From an uncultured Atopobiaceae bacterium (lineage in GTDB: Bacteria > Actinomycetota > Coriobacteriia > Coriobacteriales > Atopobiaceae): a stretch of DNA of 64,000 nt. Each line of letters starts with the position of its first letter. The first letter of the stretch is position 1. Made by a program: the position numbers and the translations under genes. A model generated the notes under the pieces. It was not told where the DNA came from. It searched no databases and was given only the letters and a program-made list of their open reading frames with translations. This document shows, in pieces, positions 1-7,923 of the stretch. The DNA lies in the NCBI GenBank assembly GCA_910579165.1, contig CAJTTF010000001.1, forward strand, positions 1 through 64,000, given 5' to 3'.

Positions 1-1949
1 CACTTGGCAAGACCATCTATGGATTCAAGATGGTCGCAAGACAGGAACATCCACATCATACACGATTGGCCCTCGAGGCCGGATACGTTCCACGAGGACA
101 GTGCATCAAGTGAAATAAGGCCCTTGCACTGCATGAACATACCGCGCATGGTTTGCACATGCGACACATTCCATCCAGACAGCTCATCGAGTGAGGTAAG
201 CTCAAGGCAGACACAGAACATGTTACTCATATCGGTTACACTCGATACGTTCCACTGAGAAAGCCCATCTAGAGAGGTAAGAGCAGTGCAACCAGAAAAC
301 ATTGCGCTCATACTCTCGACCGAGCTCGTATCAATATTGGCAAGACCCTCAATTGTTAAAGTATTGTATAAACTATCGAACCAAAACTCTGTTTTGGTAG
401 GTTTATAGGATTTGAAGCTCTGGTCGATAATCACCTTTGTGATTGCTTCAGAGCTCCATCCAGGAGTTGAACCGTAGGATTCTGCTATCTCCCACCAGTC
501 GGTGCCTTCAGTACCTGCGGGCTGTGCGCCGTAGGTGAAGGTAAGGGTTGCGCCGTCTGTGCTTTTAACGACGTAGGGGTGGTTCTCTGGTTCTCCCCAT
601 ACAGCATAATAGGTTGTGGATGCATTCGGAAACTTCGTAGGCGTATCTGGTGTGGTGGCTGTATCGGTGGCAGCATAGCCCTTGTAGCCATAGCCAGTCC
701 TTGTTGGGATGGGCGTATTATCAAATGCACCATCACCGGTTTTGCTGATAACGTCATTTTCGTTGCCGTAGAGATAGGCCTCTGTCACGGCAGGCGTTGC
801 TGTACCAAACTGACCGCCATTAGCATCATAGGTAAGGCGCAAACTAGCCTTGGTGAAGGTCTGTGATCCGCCCTCGGGCAGGTCTCCCAAGACCGTATTG
901 AAGTTAATTATCGCCTCGGCCTCAGTGGTATTGTAAGACACCGCGTTGCTCATGCTAGAGATCCAGAAGGATTCAGTGGAGCTATCAAGTCCTGCAAGCC
1001 CTGTCCCCTCTGTCATGGTGAAGGTCTTGGGCAGTATGAGCGTTTTGAGCGCTTCGCAACGGTAGAACATCAGGCGCATGGTGCTGCCGCTGTTCGTTGA
1101 AAAATGCGACAAGTTAAGGGAGGTAAGCGAGCGGCAATAGTAGAACATGGCGCCCATGTGTACGCTTGGGCTTATAATGAAGCTCGAAACATCTACCTGA
1201 GTGAGTTTCAAACAATAGTAAAACATGTTTCTCGTATTGGTAACTGCGCTCGTATCCAGGTTGGAAAGACCTTCGATATCTGTCAAATTCTCTAAACCGT
1301 AAAACCAGTATGCCGTGCTCGTTGGTTTAAAACCATTGAAGCTCTGATCAATAACGACCTTTGTGACAGAAGTGGAGCTCCACCCGGGTTGCCCGTCATA
1401 CACCTCTTCTATCTCCCACCAGTCGCTGCCCTGAGTACCTGATGGTTGCTCGCTATATTGAAAGGTAAGGATAACGTCTGAACCTTGAGTAGATTTAACA
1501 ACGTAGGGAGCTAGGGCGTTTTGAGAGACGTCCGCGACTTGAGTGCCGTCACCTGTGGCGTTTGTGCCCACAGCTGAGAAGGAAGCTATATCTTCTTCAG
1601 GTACATAGTTTGCAAGTTGGGAAGCTCCTTCTTGCACTGCGTGGACAATACCATCAAACACACCAAGGGCAGCATCGCCTACAGTGCTTACGGCCCCTGC
1701 TACGGCTCCGGTCACTGCCTCTGTAAGAGGCTTGGTGTTGAGCTGCTCCAGCTTGTCTTTTGCCTGAGCAAGGGCTGGTGTAGAGAAGGTGGTTGCCACC
1801 ATGAGAAGAGAGCTCAAGGCTACAACAAGCGAGGTCCCCAGAGAGCTTCTTGTGATTCTTTGGTGACTTTTGTGCTTTTGGAATTTTCGTCTTAGCAATG
1901 TAAAACGACGGCTAACGTTCTGAATAAACGCAGTGCTACCTGAACTCAT
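1..1949 (-). CDS. BspA-like leucine-rich-repeat surface protein, C-terminus outside the window
   Basis: The frame is open from an ATG at 1949 to the window edge (about 649 residues); start supported by AGGAG 6-7 nt upstream. Residues 1-61 look like a long-n-region signal peptide ending in a hydrophobic stretch and TPALAQA. Residues 148 onward form a module (PYVVKST, DWWEI, GWSS, ITKV.IDQSF, IEGL.N.DTS) that recurs at residue 458. Between the copies, from about residue 373, lies a Listeria-Bacteroides/InlB-type repeat (TYDANGGQFG ... TTYYAVW). Short BspA (DUF285) repeats such as LTSLDGLSQWNVSSVTDMSN follow the second copy. Such proteins are secreted, surface-displayed and often bind host matrix; the ligand here is unknown. 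Any anchor would lie beyond the window edge. No stop or frameshift seen. Confidence 0.85.
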   Translation of the reverse strand, partial: MSSGSTAFIQNVSRRFTLLRRKFQKHKSHQRITRSSLGTSLVVALSSLLMVATTFSTPALAQAKDKLEQLNTKPLTEAVTGAVAGAVSTVGDAALGVFDGIVHAVQEGASQLANYVPEEDIASFSAVGTNATGDGTQVADVSQNALAPYVVKSTQGSDVILTFQYSEQPSGTQGSDWWEIEEVYDGQPGWSSTSVTKVVIDQSFNGFKPTSTAYWFYGLENLTDIEGLSNLDTSAVTNTRNMFYYCLKLTQVDVSSFIISPSVHMGAMFYYCRSLTSLNLSHFSTNSGSTMRLMFYRCEALKTLILPKTFTMTEGTGLAGLDSSTESFWISSMSNAVSYNTTEAEAIINFNTVLGDLPEGGSQTFTKASLRLTYDANGGQFGTATPAVTEAYLYGNENDVISKTGDGAFDNTPIPTRTGYGYKGYAATDTATTPDTPTKFPNASTTYYAVWGEPENHPYVVKSTDGATLTFTYGAQPAGTEGTDWWEIAESYGSTPGWSSEAITKVIIDQSFKSYKPTKTEFWFDSLYNTLTIEGLANIDTSSVESMSAMFSGCTALTSLDGLSQWNVSSVTDMSNMFCVCLELTSLDELSGWNVSHVQTMRGMFMQCKGLISLDALSSWNVSGLEGQSCMMWMFLSCDHLESIDGLAK

Positions 1950-2298
1950 GTAATCTCCTCATATTGGTTCCAAAGGCAAAACAGACAAACCTGTCCAATT
2001 TTGCAGGGTCTAAGGATAGCGCCCCCCCCTACTTTTCAAGGGTTTTTGCAAAAAATCCGCAATTGCGTCCTGAGGCAATTTGAACCTCATTCTCCACACA
2101 CTTTGGCTGGTTTTCAAAAAGGTGTGATTAAGAACGAACTTAAGTAAGGTGAGGCATCTTCTATGCACGATCCCAGGGATGCGGGTTCTTATAACTCTTT
2201 TGATAAAAGATGGACGCAAATGCTAATTATATGAACGGGCGCTGGATTCTAGCGTATGATAAAACACGGAACTTCAAAACCAACAGAAAGGGCAACCC
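1950..2298. other. Divergent intergenic region, no gene
   Basis: This spacer separates the divergently transcribed BspA-like gene and the C69 dipeptidase. Apart from the G8-containing promoter candidate and the two ribosome sites I see no coding frame with gene-like character. A TATGAT hexamer at 2255-2260 could be the -10 of the dipeptidase promoter, but no convincing -35 precedes it. Confidence 0.6.
2013..2039 (-). promoter_or_regulatory. Candidate phase-variable promoter of the BspA-like gene
   Basis: On the minus strand a -35-like TTGAAA (2034-2039) and a -10-like TATCCT (2013-2018) are separated by a 15-nt spacer containing eight consecutive G (2022-2029 read as C on the plus strand). 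A start near 2006 would give a leader of about 57 nt ending in a good ribosome site. A spacer of 15 is shorter than the 17 optimum, so G-tract length changes would tune promoter strength. Seen: the tract and boxes. Inferred: promoter activity and switching. Confidence 0.5.
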
Positions 2299-3843
2299 AT
2301 GGGCTGCACAACCATTTTAGTGGGAAAAAACGCAAGTTACGACGGCTCAACCATGATGGCCAGAACTGACGACGCGCCAGACGGCCAGTTTGATCCGGTG
2401 GAGGTTGAGGTACTCGACCCCGCAAAACTCCCCCGCATATACAAAAGCGTTCAAACCAAGTGTGAAATAAAGCTCCCTGCAACAGGGCTTCGCTGCACCT
2501 ATGTTCCCCGCTCCGACAAACGCCCGGAAGGTATCTGGGGCGAAGCGGGCATCAATGAAGCAAGCGTTGCCATGACGGCCACGGAGACCATTACCACCAA
2601 CGCCGCTGTCTTGGGCGCAGACCCATTTGTGGAATATCAGCCTGCGCACGGAAGTGTAAAAGCAGTGCCCGGCGGTATTGGCGAAGAGGACTACGTCAAT
2701 CTTATACTCCCCTATATCAAGACTGCTCGCGAAGGCGTTGTGCGCATGGGTAAGCTCTTGGAACAATACGGAACGTACGAGAGTAACGGCGTAGGATTTG
2801 CAGACGAGAAGGAGATTTGGTGGGTTGAAACGCTTGGTGGTCACCATTGGATTGCCCGTCGTGTCCCCGATGACACCTACTGCATCATTGCTAACCAACT
2901 CTCGCTTGACTACTTTGATCTTAAAGACGCTTATGGCGCGCAAAAGAACTTTATGTGCAGTGCAGACTTGGTGGATTGGATGAAAGCAAATCATCTCGTT
3001 CCGGCCGTTGGCGCTGAGGACACTCATGGCGATGTATTGCCTGCCCGTAAAAGTGGTAAAGCCGGAAAAGCTGCGCTCTACAAAGGCATTCCGGCCGTCT
3101 TTAATCCACGCAAGAACTTTGGATCAGACACCTGGCGCGATCGCGTTTACAACACGCCTCGCGTTTGGTACGGAATGTCCCTCCTTAATCCCTCTAACGA
3201 CTATTTCTCGGACATTCCTGAGTACCCGGCACAGTGCCCCGATCTCCCCTGGTGTCGCACGCCGGAATCCCGCATCCATATTGAGGATATCCGCACCGTC
3301 ATGGCGTCGCACTACCAAAACACGCCCTTCGATCCTTACGGCTCGCAAGGAGATCAAAACTCTCGCCGACTCTATCGCCCGGTTGGCATTAATCGCACAT
3401 CGTTCTGCGGGCTTTTGCAAGTGCGCGGCAATGCAAAGGGAGCTGCAAAGGATATTCTTTGGGTGGCCATGGGAAGCGTACCGTTTGGCACCTTCGTGCC
3501 TGTCTTTACCAATGTGGGCAAGGTTCCCGCCTACCTTAAAACACCCATGGACATCGATACGCATACACTCTATTGGCAAGTCCGCATTGTGGCGGGCCTC
3601 GCCGATCCTGAGTACTACAAAAACATAGACGCCATAAACAACTTTTCACAGGAAATGATTGCAGAGGGGCTGCGCCACATCGCCACGATTGATGCTCAGA
3701 AAACTGTATCACAGGCAGATCTTGAAGCGGCTAATGAGGCATTTTGCAAGAAAGCTCATGCAGGAATGCAGAGCATTTTGGCAGGTGCGCTCTTCAAGCG
3801 CTCTATGTTGATGCTGAACCGCTTTGATATGTCGGATCACTAA
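2299..3843 (+). CDS. pepD: C69-family dipeptidase
   Basis: 514 residues. The N-terminus MGCTTILVGK...DGSTMMARTDD matches the peptidase C69 (dipeptidase A) pattern, in which a near-N-terminal cysteine becomes the Ntn-hydrolase nucleophile after processing; here it is Cys3. The body carries the family-typical acidic and aromatic pattern, including GIWGEAGINEASVAMTATET and ADEKEIWWVETLGGHHW. The predicted role is cytoplasmic cleavage of dipeptides into free amino acids, fitting an asaccharolytic or peptide-using anaerobe. AGAAAGGG at 2285-2292 supports the start. It is one of few plus-strand genes left of the origin, so it runs against replication, and its neighbour mutY converges on it. The family is secure; substrate range is not visible. 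Confidence 0.9.
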   Translation: MGCTTILVGKNASYDGSTMMARTDDAPDGQFDPVEVEVLDPAKLPRIYKSVQTKCEIKLPATGLRCTYVPRSDKRPEGIWGEAGINEASVAMTATETITTNAAVLGADPFVEYQPAHGSVKAVPGGIGEEDYVNLILPYIKTAREGVVRMGKLLEQYGTYESNGVGFADEKEIWWVETLGGHHWIARRVPDDTYCIIANQLSLDYFDLKDAYGAQKNFMCSADLVDWMKANHLVPAVGAEDTHGDVLPARKSGKAGKAALYKGIPAVFNPRKNFGSDTWRDRVYNTPRVWYGMSLLNPSNDYFSDIPEYPAQCPDLPWCRTPESRIHIEDIRTVMASHYQNTPFDPYGSQGDQNSRRLYRPVGINRTSFCGLLQVRGNAKGAAKDILWVAMGSVPFGTFVPVFTNVGKVPAYLKTPMDIDTHTLYWQVRIVAGLADPEYYKNIDAINNFSQEMIAEGLRHIATIDAQKTVSQADLEAANEAFCKKAHAGMQSILAGALFKRSMLMLNRFDMSDH

Positions 3844-3902
3844 GCAATCTGTCTCTGGCTAAAAGGGAGCCGAAAAGGAGCATCGGCAGTTCTGGCTGAG
3901 AC

Positions 3903-4000
3903 GAACGGAGAACACTCCGGCTAGGAAGGAATGAACGAAGAGTAACAGAGGTTCCGGCCGCGAAGAACAGAGAACACTCCGTCTAGGAAGGAATGAACCA
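3903..4000. repeat. 62-bp offset direct repeat overlapping the 3' end of mutY
   Basis: A 36-bp block at 3903-3938 recurs at 3965-4000 with few differences (shared core GAACACTCCG then CTAGGAAGGAATGAAC). The second copy includes the mutY stop codon (3983-3985) and its last codons; the first lies just downstream in mutY's direction and would encode a similar tail and stop. Adjacent GGTTCCG segments are also repeated, so the whole unit is about 62 bp. Confidence 0.8.
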
Positions 4001-5038
4001 GGTTCCGTCCGCTGAGACGCAGAACCCTTCTTGTTCCAAGTCTTCCATAATTGACTGCACTAACGGGGTGTCCACTCCTGGGCGCCCTTCCTTTTTCTCA
4101 TGACTTGAGAGCTCTTCCGTGAGCTCATCTAACGTAAGTTCTTGCGCGGCAAGAAGGAGGCGAATGAGCTCCGCGCGTTTTTGTCGGCGAGACCCCTCGT
4201 AGGCGGATTGCTTGGTGTGAGATTTGGAGCGGCGCGATGGATTGGGGACCGTTTTTTTGAGGTAAGCGCCATAGTCCAAGAGCGCGTAATACCACGCGCG
4301 CGGTCCCTTTGACTCTGCCTGCAAGGCCTTCTCATGTTCCTGCACGATTCCCCCGCGCAACGCCCCGTTGGCCAAGGAGCTAGGCGCCACGGAGGATTGA
4401 GCGTGGGCAACGGAGGTATGGGTATGGGGCTCGGATGAGCTATAAAGTGGCTCCGGGGCATCAGACGAGCCCCGGTAGCCAGGGCATGCTTCTGCCAGCA
4501 ATGGCAAAAGTTCTCCGTCTGGCACGCCCACAGCATCGGGGAAGAATTCGTGTAGGAAAACGGTGCGTACATTGGTCTCAAGGTAGAGAGAGGGCAAGTT
4601 GAAGGCAAAGGCGCGAAGGCCCGCCGCAGTTGCTGCACCAACGCCTGGAAGCTTGATGAGTTCTCCTGTGGTTTGAGGAAAGCATCCCCCATAGTGGCTT
4701 ACTACCATTTGAGCTGCTTGTTGGAGCGCAATGGCTCGACGGTTATACCCCATCCCTTGCCACGTTGCTAAAACATCCGCCAGGGGCGCTTCCGCAAGAG
4801 CATCCAGGACCGGGAAGCGCTCAATCCAGGAGTTCCAATGCTTCTCAACGCGCACAACTTGCGTTTGCTGCAGCATAACTTCAGAAACAAAAACGTGATA
4901 AGGATTGGTTGTACGGCGCCACGGTAAGTCCCGGTAGAGACGCGCACCTTCCCGCCAAACTTTCTCTTGGAAAGCGGTCATCGCTTGGGAGGCATGGCGA
5001 TTCTGAGAAGATGATGTACGAGGCACTCTCTTTGACAT
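3983..5038 (-). CDS. mutY: MutY-like HhH-GPD DNA glycosylase without an iron-sulfur cluster
   Basis: 351 residues from the ATG at 5038 (a GTG at 5077 would overlap the upstream gene by 25 nt). The glycosylase fold is clear: SEVMLQQTQV (residues 52-61, holding the conserved Glu of MutY) and LPGVGAATAAGL (130-141, the HhH). MutY removes adenine opposite 8-oxoguanine. Two oddities: the catalytic Asp expected in the ILDGNV/VDTH motif reads LETNV, i.e. Glu154, and no Cys-X6-Cys-X2-Cys-X5-Cys cluster motif follows the domain; a basic stretch (NPSRRSKSHTKQS) is there instead. Cluster-less MutY forms are known. A 43-residue insert rich in Ser and Pro lies near residues 197-240. Substrate could therefore differ from classical MutY. 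It follows the HAD gene after a 14-nt gap. Confidence 0.8.
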   Translation of the reverse strand: MSKRVPRTSSSQNRHASQAMTAFQEKVWREGARLYRDLPWRRTTNPYHVFVSEVMLQQTQVVRVEKHWNSWIERFPVLDALAEAPLADVLATWQGMGYNRRAIALQQAAQMVVSHYGGCFPQTTGELIKLPGVGAATAAGLRAFAFNLPSLYLETNVRTVFLHEFFPDAVGVPDGELLPLLAEACPGYRGSSDAPEPLYSSSEPHTHTSVAHAQSSVAPSSLANGALRGGIVQEHEKALQAESKGPRAWYYALLDYGAYLKKTVPNPSRRSKSHTKQSAYEGSRRQKRAELIRLLLAAQELTLDELTEELSSHEKKEGRPGVDTPLVQSIMEDLEQEGFCVSADGTWFIPS

Positions 5039-5052
5039 CCTGGTGCTACGTC

Positions 5053-5736
5053 CTAGCGCCACGCCACAATAGGCCACCCGTATTTCTTGGCAGTCTTTTT
5101 GAGAACCTGTCCTGGATTCACCGCTACGGGGTGGTGTGCGGCGCCAAGCAGTTCTCTGTCAGAATGGTGGTCGCCAAAAGCGTACTCTATTTCCCAGGCA
5201 TGGGGTCCGTAGGTTTTATCGGCCCAGGCTATTATGGCTGCAAGCTTACCGGGACCCTCAACAACATCGCCTACGACGCCTCCCGTGTAGTGCCCAAACT
5301 CATTCTCCTCCAGTTTGGTTGCTACATAAGCATCCAGGCCTGCATACGTGCACGCGGCATGGGCAACGCCTTCAAACGTAGCAGAGGCAAGGAGGCACGT
5401 GTAGCCCTTTTCCTTCATCTCTTTTACTTTTTTAAGGCCCAATGCTCTATAGCGGCGTTTCAGCCTTTCGGTGTGGAAATCCTGCATCATTTCCCACACC
5501 TCGTCCTTGGTATAGCGCTTTGAAAGTCCCTTGATGAATATTTTGCGCACAGCATTTTGATCGTGCGGAAGATGAAGGGTATAGCGCAGGCCCCACCATA
5601 TAATGCGGGTAACTGTCCAGGCGCCAATATAGTGATGGAAGAAAAGGAACTTGGCAAACTCGGTACCGGACTGGGCATTGATGAGCGTGCCGTCAAAATC
5701 AAACACCGCGATTTTATGTTTTTTAGAATTCATCAT
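5053..5736 (-). CDS. HAD-superfamily phosphatase, SerB/HAD-IB type
   Basis: About 228 residues from ATG 5736; a second in-frame ATG follows directly at 5733. Motif I is AVFDFDGTLI (nucleophile and acid/base Asp), motif II the Ser of LLASATFEG, and the motif III/IV area ends in YAFGDHHSDRELL. The cap between motifs I and II is all-helical and positions this in the HAD-IB group with phosphoserine phosphatase-like and lysophosphatidate-phosphatase-like members. The physiological substrate cannot be read from sequence. The start overlaps the end of the galactofuranosyltransferase gene by 14 nt, so the two are probably translationally coupled, and mutY follows closely; it may dephosphorylate an intermediate of cell-surface glycan or lipid synthesis (inference). 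Confidence 0.8.
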   Translation of the reverse strand: MMNSKKHKIAVFDFDGTLINAQSGTEFAKFLFFHHYIGAWTVTRIIWWGLRYTLHLPHDQNAVRKIFIKGLSKRYTKDEVWEMMQDFHTERLKRRYRALGLKKVKEMKEKGYTCLLASATFEGVAHAACTYAGLDAYVATKLEENEFGHYTGGVVGDVVEGPGKLAAIIAWADKTYGPHAWEIEYAFGDHHSDRELLGAAHHPVAVNPGQVLKKTAKKYGWPIVAWR

Positions 5737-7819
5737 TTTGCTTATCACTCTGAGGATGCGGGGTCCCTTGAAGCGCACAGTTTAAGTATTCTTTCCAAAA
5801 GGCCTCGCTTGTAAAGTTGGGGCGTGCCTGTTGATACTGAGATCGAAGCTCTGAATATGTTCTCTTATATTGTTTAAGCGCCTTTTTCCACCTACGCTTA
5901 ATGCTCTTATAGCGTTTCTTGTCCATAATGCGCACGTGGGCTTGTGTGCCGCCTCTATCGGCAGCCACCAGAATGGAGGTCCCAACCAAGGCAAGAGAAG
6001 GAAGCGTAAAACCACCGTAATAGATGGTGGCAGGTTTCTTTCTCAGAAGGAAGGATGGGAGTAGATGGCGATCATAGGGAAGCGTACGCCAAAGCTTCAG
6101 CCAGAACGGGACGTATACGTTTTCCTTAAGCATAACGGGGTCGATCTCAAATGCGTTGAGGGGTGCGGCGTAATCTGGATGCTCCGCTGCTGCGGTGCAA
6201 AGCGCATCTGAGAGGCGTTCAAGTTTCTCATTGCGCGCGCCATTTTCCTTCATGATCTTCTCGCCCTGAGGCTTCTCGAAGAACTGAGGGCCTTTAAGGT
6301 AGTCCTCCAAGGCCTGGAGCATTAATTCTGCGGTATCGTATGCCATCATGCGCAGATAGAGCTGCATGGATCGTCGAGTGCGCAACATGAAGAGCTTGTC
6401 GTAAGGGAGGTTATCTAGGGCCATGACGGCGAGGTAGTTTCGTAGATACTGATAGACGTCAACGCTTGCGCGGAAGCGGTCGCCAAAACCTGCGTGCCAC
6501 ACGCAAATGCCATTCATCGTCATGTAGCGAGCGTCAATGCGGAGGCCGTACTCCACATCGTCAAGGCGCACGAAGAGGGGGAGCGGCAGACCGTGTTTGG
6601 CAATTTTTGCCACAGGAATACACGAAAACCACCAGGCCCCATAGGTGTTAGAGCGCTCCACCATCACTTTTTCGTTCACGGCGATATCGGCCAGGTGATC
6701 CATGTAAAGGTTGCCCTTAATGCGCGCATACTGACCGTCTGGACCTACTTGCGATACGTCCTCAAACTGCATGTTGGGCGTCTCAATGGTAAACATGGCT
6801 CCGTTGACGCACGCATCGGCGTAGGTGTCTCGAGCAAGCGAGAGGAGATTGAAGGTGCGCAAAAAGCTCTCTGGCTGAATGGAAACATCATCGTCCATCA
6901 AAAGAACGTGCGTAAAGTCACCCTTCTCCAGAGCCGCCATCATGCCGCGCGCAAAGCCACCGGATCCGCCCACGTTGGCGTTGGGGATGATGCTTACGGC
7001 GTCTGTCTCGTACTCTTGAGGCACGAGCGTGCGTCCGTTGTCTACAACAAATAGGTGGGACGCGCGCGAGATAGGCTCATCTTTTGCAGCTATCTCCTTC
7101 TTGAAGAGCTCAATGTTGGGAGCGATATAGTTTTCATTGTTGAACGTAGTAGTGGCAATGGCGAGTTTGATGGGCCTTATGTCCTGCGGGGCAACCCGCG
7201 CGTAGTAGTAGGCATTTTTAATGCGCACGGAGTTGTTTTTGGCAAGCGTAAGCTTGAAGGAAGCAAGAAGCATGGTGCCAAACGGGATCTCCACATCAAA
7301 AACCACAGGAGTTTTTGAAGCGTCAAAGGAATGCGCTTCTCCTATTGAGTGGATAGATATGTCTTGCTTAATGGCGGAGTCATCGTTGTGCAAATTGAAA
7401 TGCGGCACCCAATCTGCGGAGACTGCATCCTCATCAACACCAACAAGTTGTAGCTCGCCCTTTGCATCTCCCTTTACGGCTTCTAGTTCTACGTGGAGAA
7501 AGGCGCTCTGCAAATTGGTATAGCGCTTCCATTTTGAAGTAGAAAATGCGTTGAAGTAGGTAAGGAAATCGATGTTCCCGGAAATGTTCAAACCTTGGTG
7601 CTGTTTGTCATAAGCGGCAGAAGAGGGGGGCGCTTCTTCTGTAGGGGCTCCAAGCCTATAGAGTAGTTGCGGGTAATTGGCAAAGCAGGAAAGCGGCTCC
7701 AACAATATATTGCAGAGCTTAAAATCAAGAGTAGGTGCTTCCTTGGTGTCTTGATGCGAGCCGGTATTGGATGCCTGCTTAAAGTCTCTGTTGGAATCTG
7801 TAGGAGATGAAGTGCTCAT
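5723..7819 (-). CDS. GlfT2-like galactofuranosyltransferase
   Basis: 698 residues. An N-terminal beta-sandwich-like region (about 30-215) precedes a GT2 domain that begins at LAIATTTFNNE (219-229), with NANVGGSGGFARGM (280-293) and the metal-binding DDD at 309-311 (LLMDDDVSIQPE). The C-terminal part carries WHAGFGDRF. This order and these motifs match mycobacterial GlfT2, a UDP-galactofuranose-dependent polymerase acting on the inner face of the membrane. It probably extends a galactofuranose-containing surface polysaccharide. Upstream genes on the same strand include a CNNM protein and a two-domain GT2 enzyme. The start has only a weak ribosome site, and a 10-bp tandem repeat fills the spacer to the upstream gene. 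Confidence 0.85.
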   Translation of the reverse strand: MSTSSPTDSNRDFKQASNTGSHQDTKEAPTLDFKLCNILLEPLSCFANYPQLLYRLGAPTEEAPPSSAAYDKQHQGLNISGNIDFLTYFNAFSTSKWKRYTNLQSAFLHVELEAVKGDAKGELQLVGVDEDAVSADWVPHFNLHNDDSAIKQDISIHSIGEAHSFDASKTPVVFDVEIPFGTMLLASFKLTLAKNNSVRIKNAYYYARVAPQDIRPIKLAIATTTFNNENYIAPNIELFKKEIAAKDEPISRASHLFVVDNGRTLVPQEYETDAVSIIPNANVGGSGGFARGMMAALEKGDFTHVLLMDDDVSIQPESFLRTFNLLSLARDTYADACVNGAMFTIETPNMQFEDVSQVGPDGQYARIKGNLYMDHLADIAVNEKVMVERSNTYGAWWFSCIPVAKIAKHGLPLPLFVRLDDVEYGLRIDARYMTMNGICVWHAGFGDRFRASVDVYQYLRNYLAVMALDNLPYDKLFMLRTRRSMQLYLRMMAYDTAELMLQALEDYLKGPQFFEKPQGEKIMKENGARNEKLERLSDALCTAAAEHPDYAAPLNAFEIDPVMLKENVYVPFWLKLWRTLPYDRHLLPSFLLRKKPATIYYGGFTLPSLALVGTSILVAADRGGTQAHVRIMDKKRYKSIKRRWKKALKQYKRTYSELRSQYQQARPNFTSEAFWKEYLNCALQGTPHPQSDKQNDEF

Positions 7820-7833
7820 AGTAACGTTTGCCG

Positions 7834-7923
7834 TTCTTTACGCTTCTTTACGAATATGTACGCCTTTTTAAGGTTCTTTGCACTTCTTTGCGCTTCGTTG
7901 TTCTTCGTTGCGCTTCTTTACGC
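7834..7923. repeat. Nine tandem units of a 10-bp repeat between two genes
   Basis: Units begin at 7834, 7844, 7854, 7864, 7874, 7884, 7894, 7904 and 7914 with consensus TTCTTTACGC. Seven are close matches; units at 7854 and 7864 are degenerate. The array starts just upstream of the galactofuranosyltransferase start and ends within the stop-codon area of the CNNM gene, so it fills almost the whole spacer. The period is close to one helical turn. Confidence 0.9.

Noticed and set aside
2347..3027. 226-residue open frame antisense to the C69 dipeptidase
   Set aside because: Shadow of a clear gene; no ribosome site and no recognisable domain. The same applies to long antisense frames opposite fprA (11970-12767), pfkA (13223-14104) and pdxY/the Lys-rich protein (17121-18047).
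7834..7923. CRISPR array
   Set aside because: Units are 10 bp, contiguous and degenerate with no spacers; the other spacer arrays likewise have no unique spacers and no cas genes.
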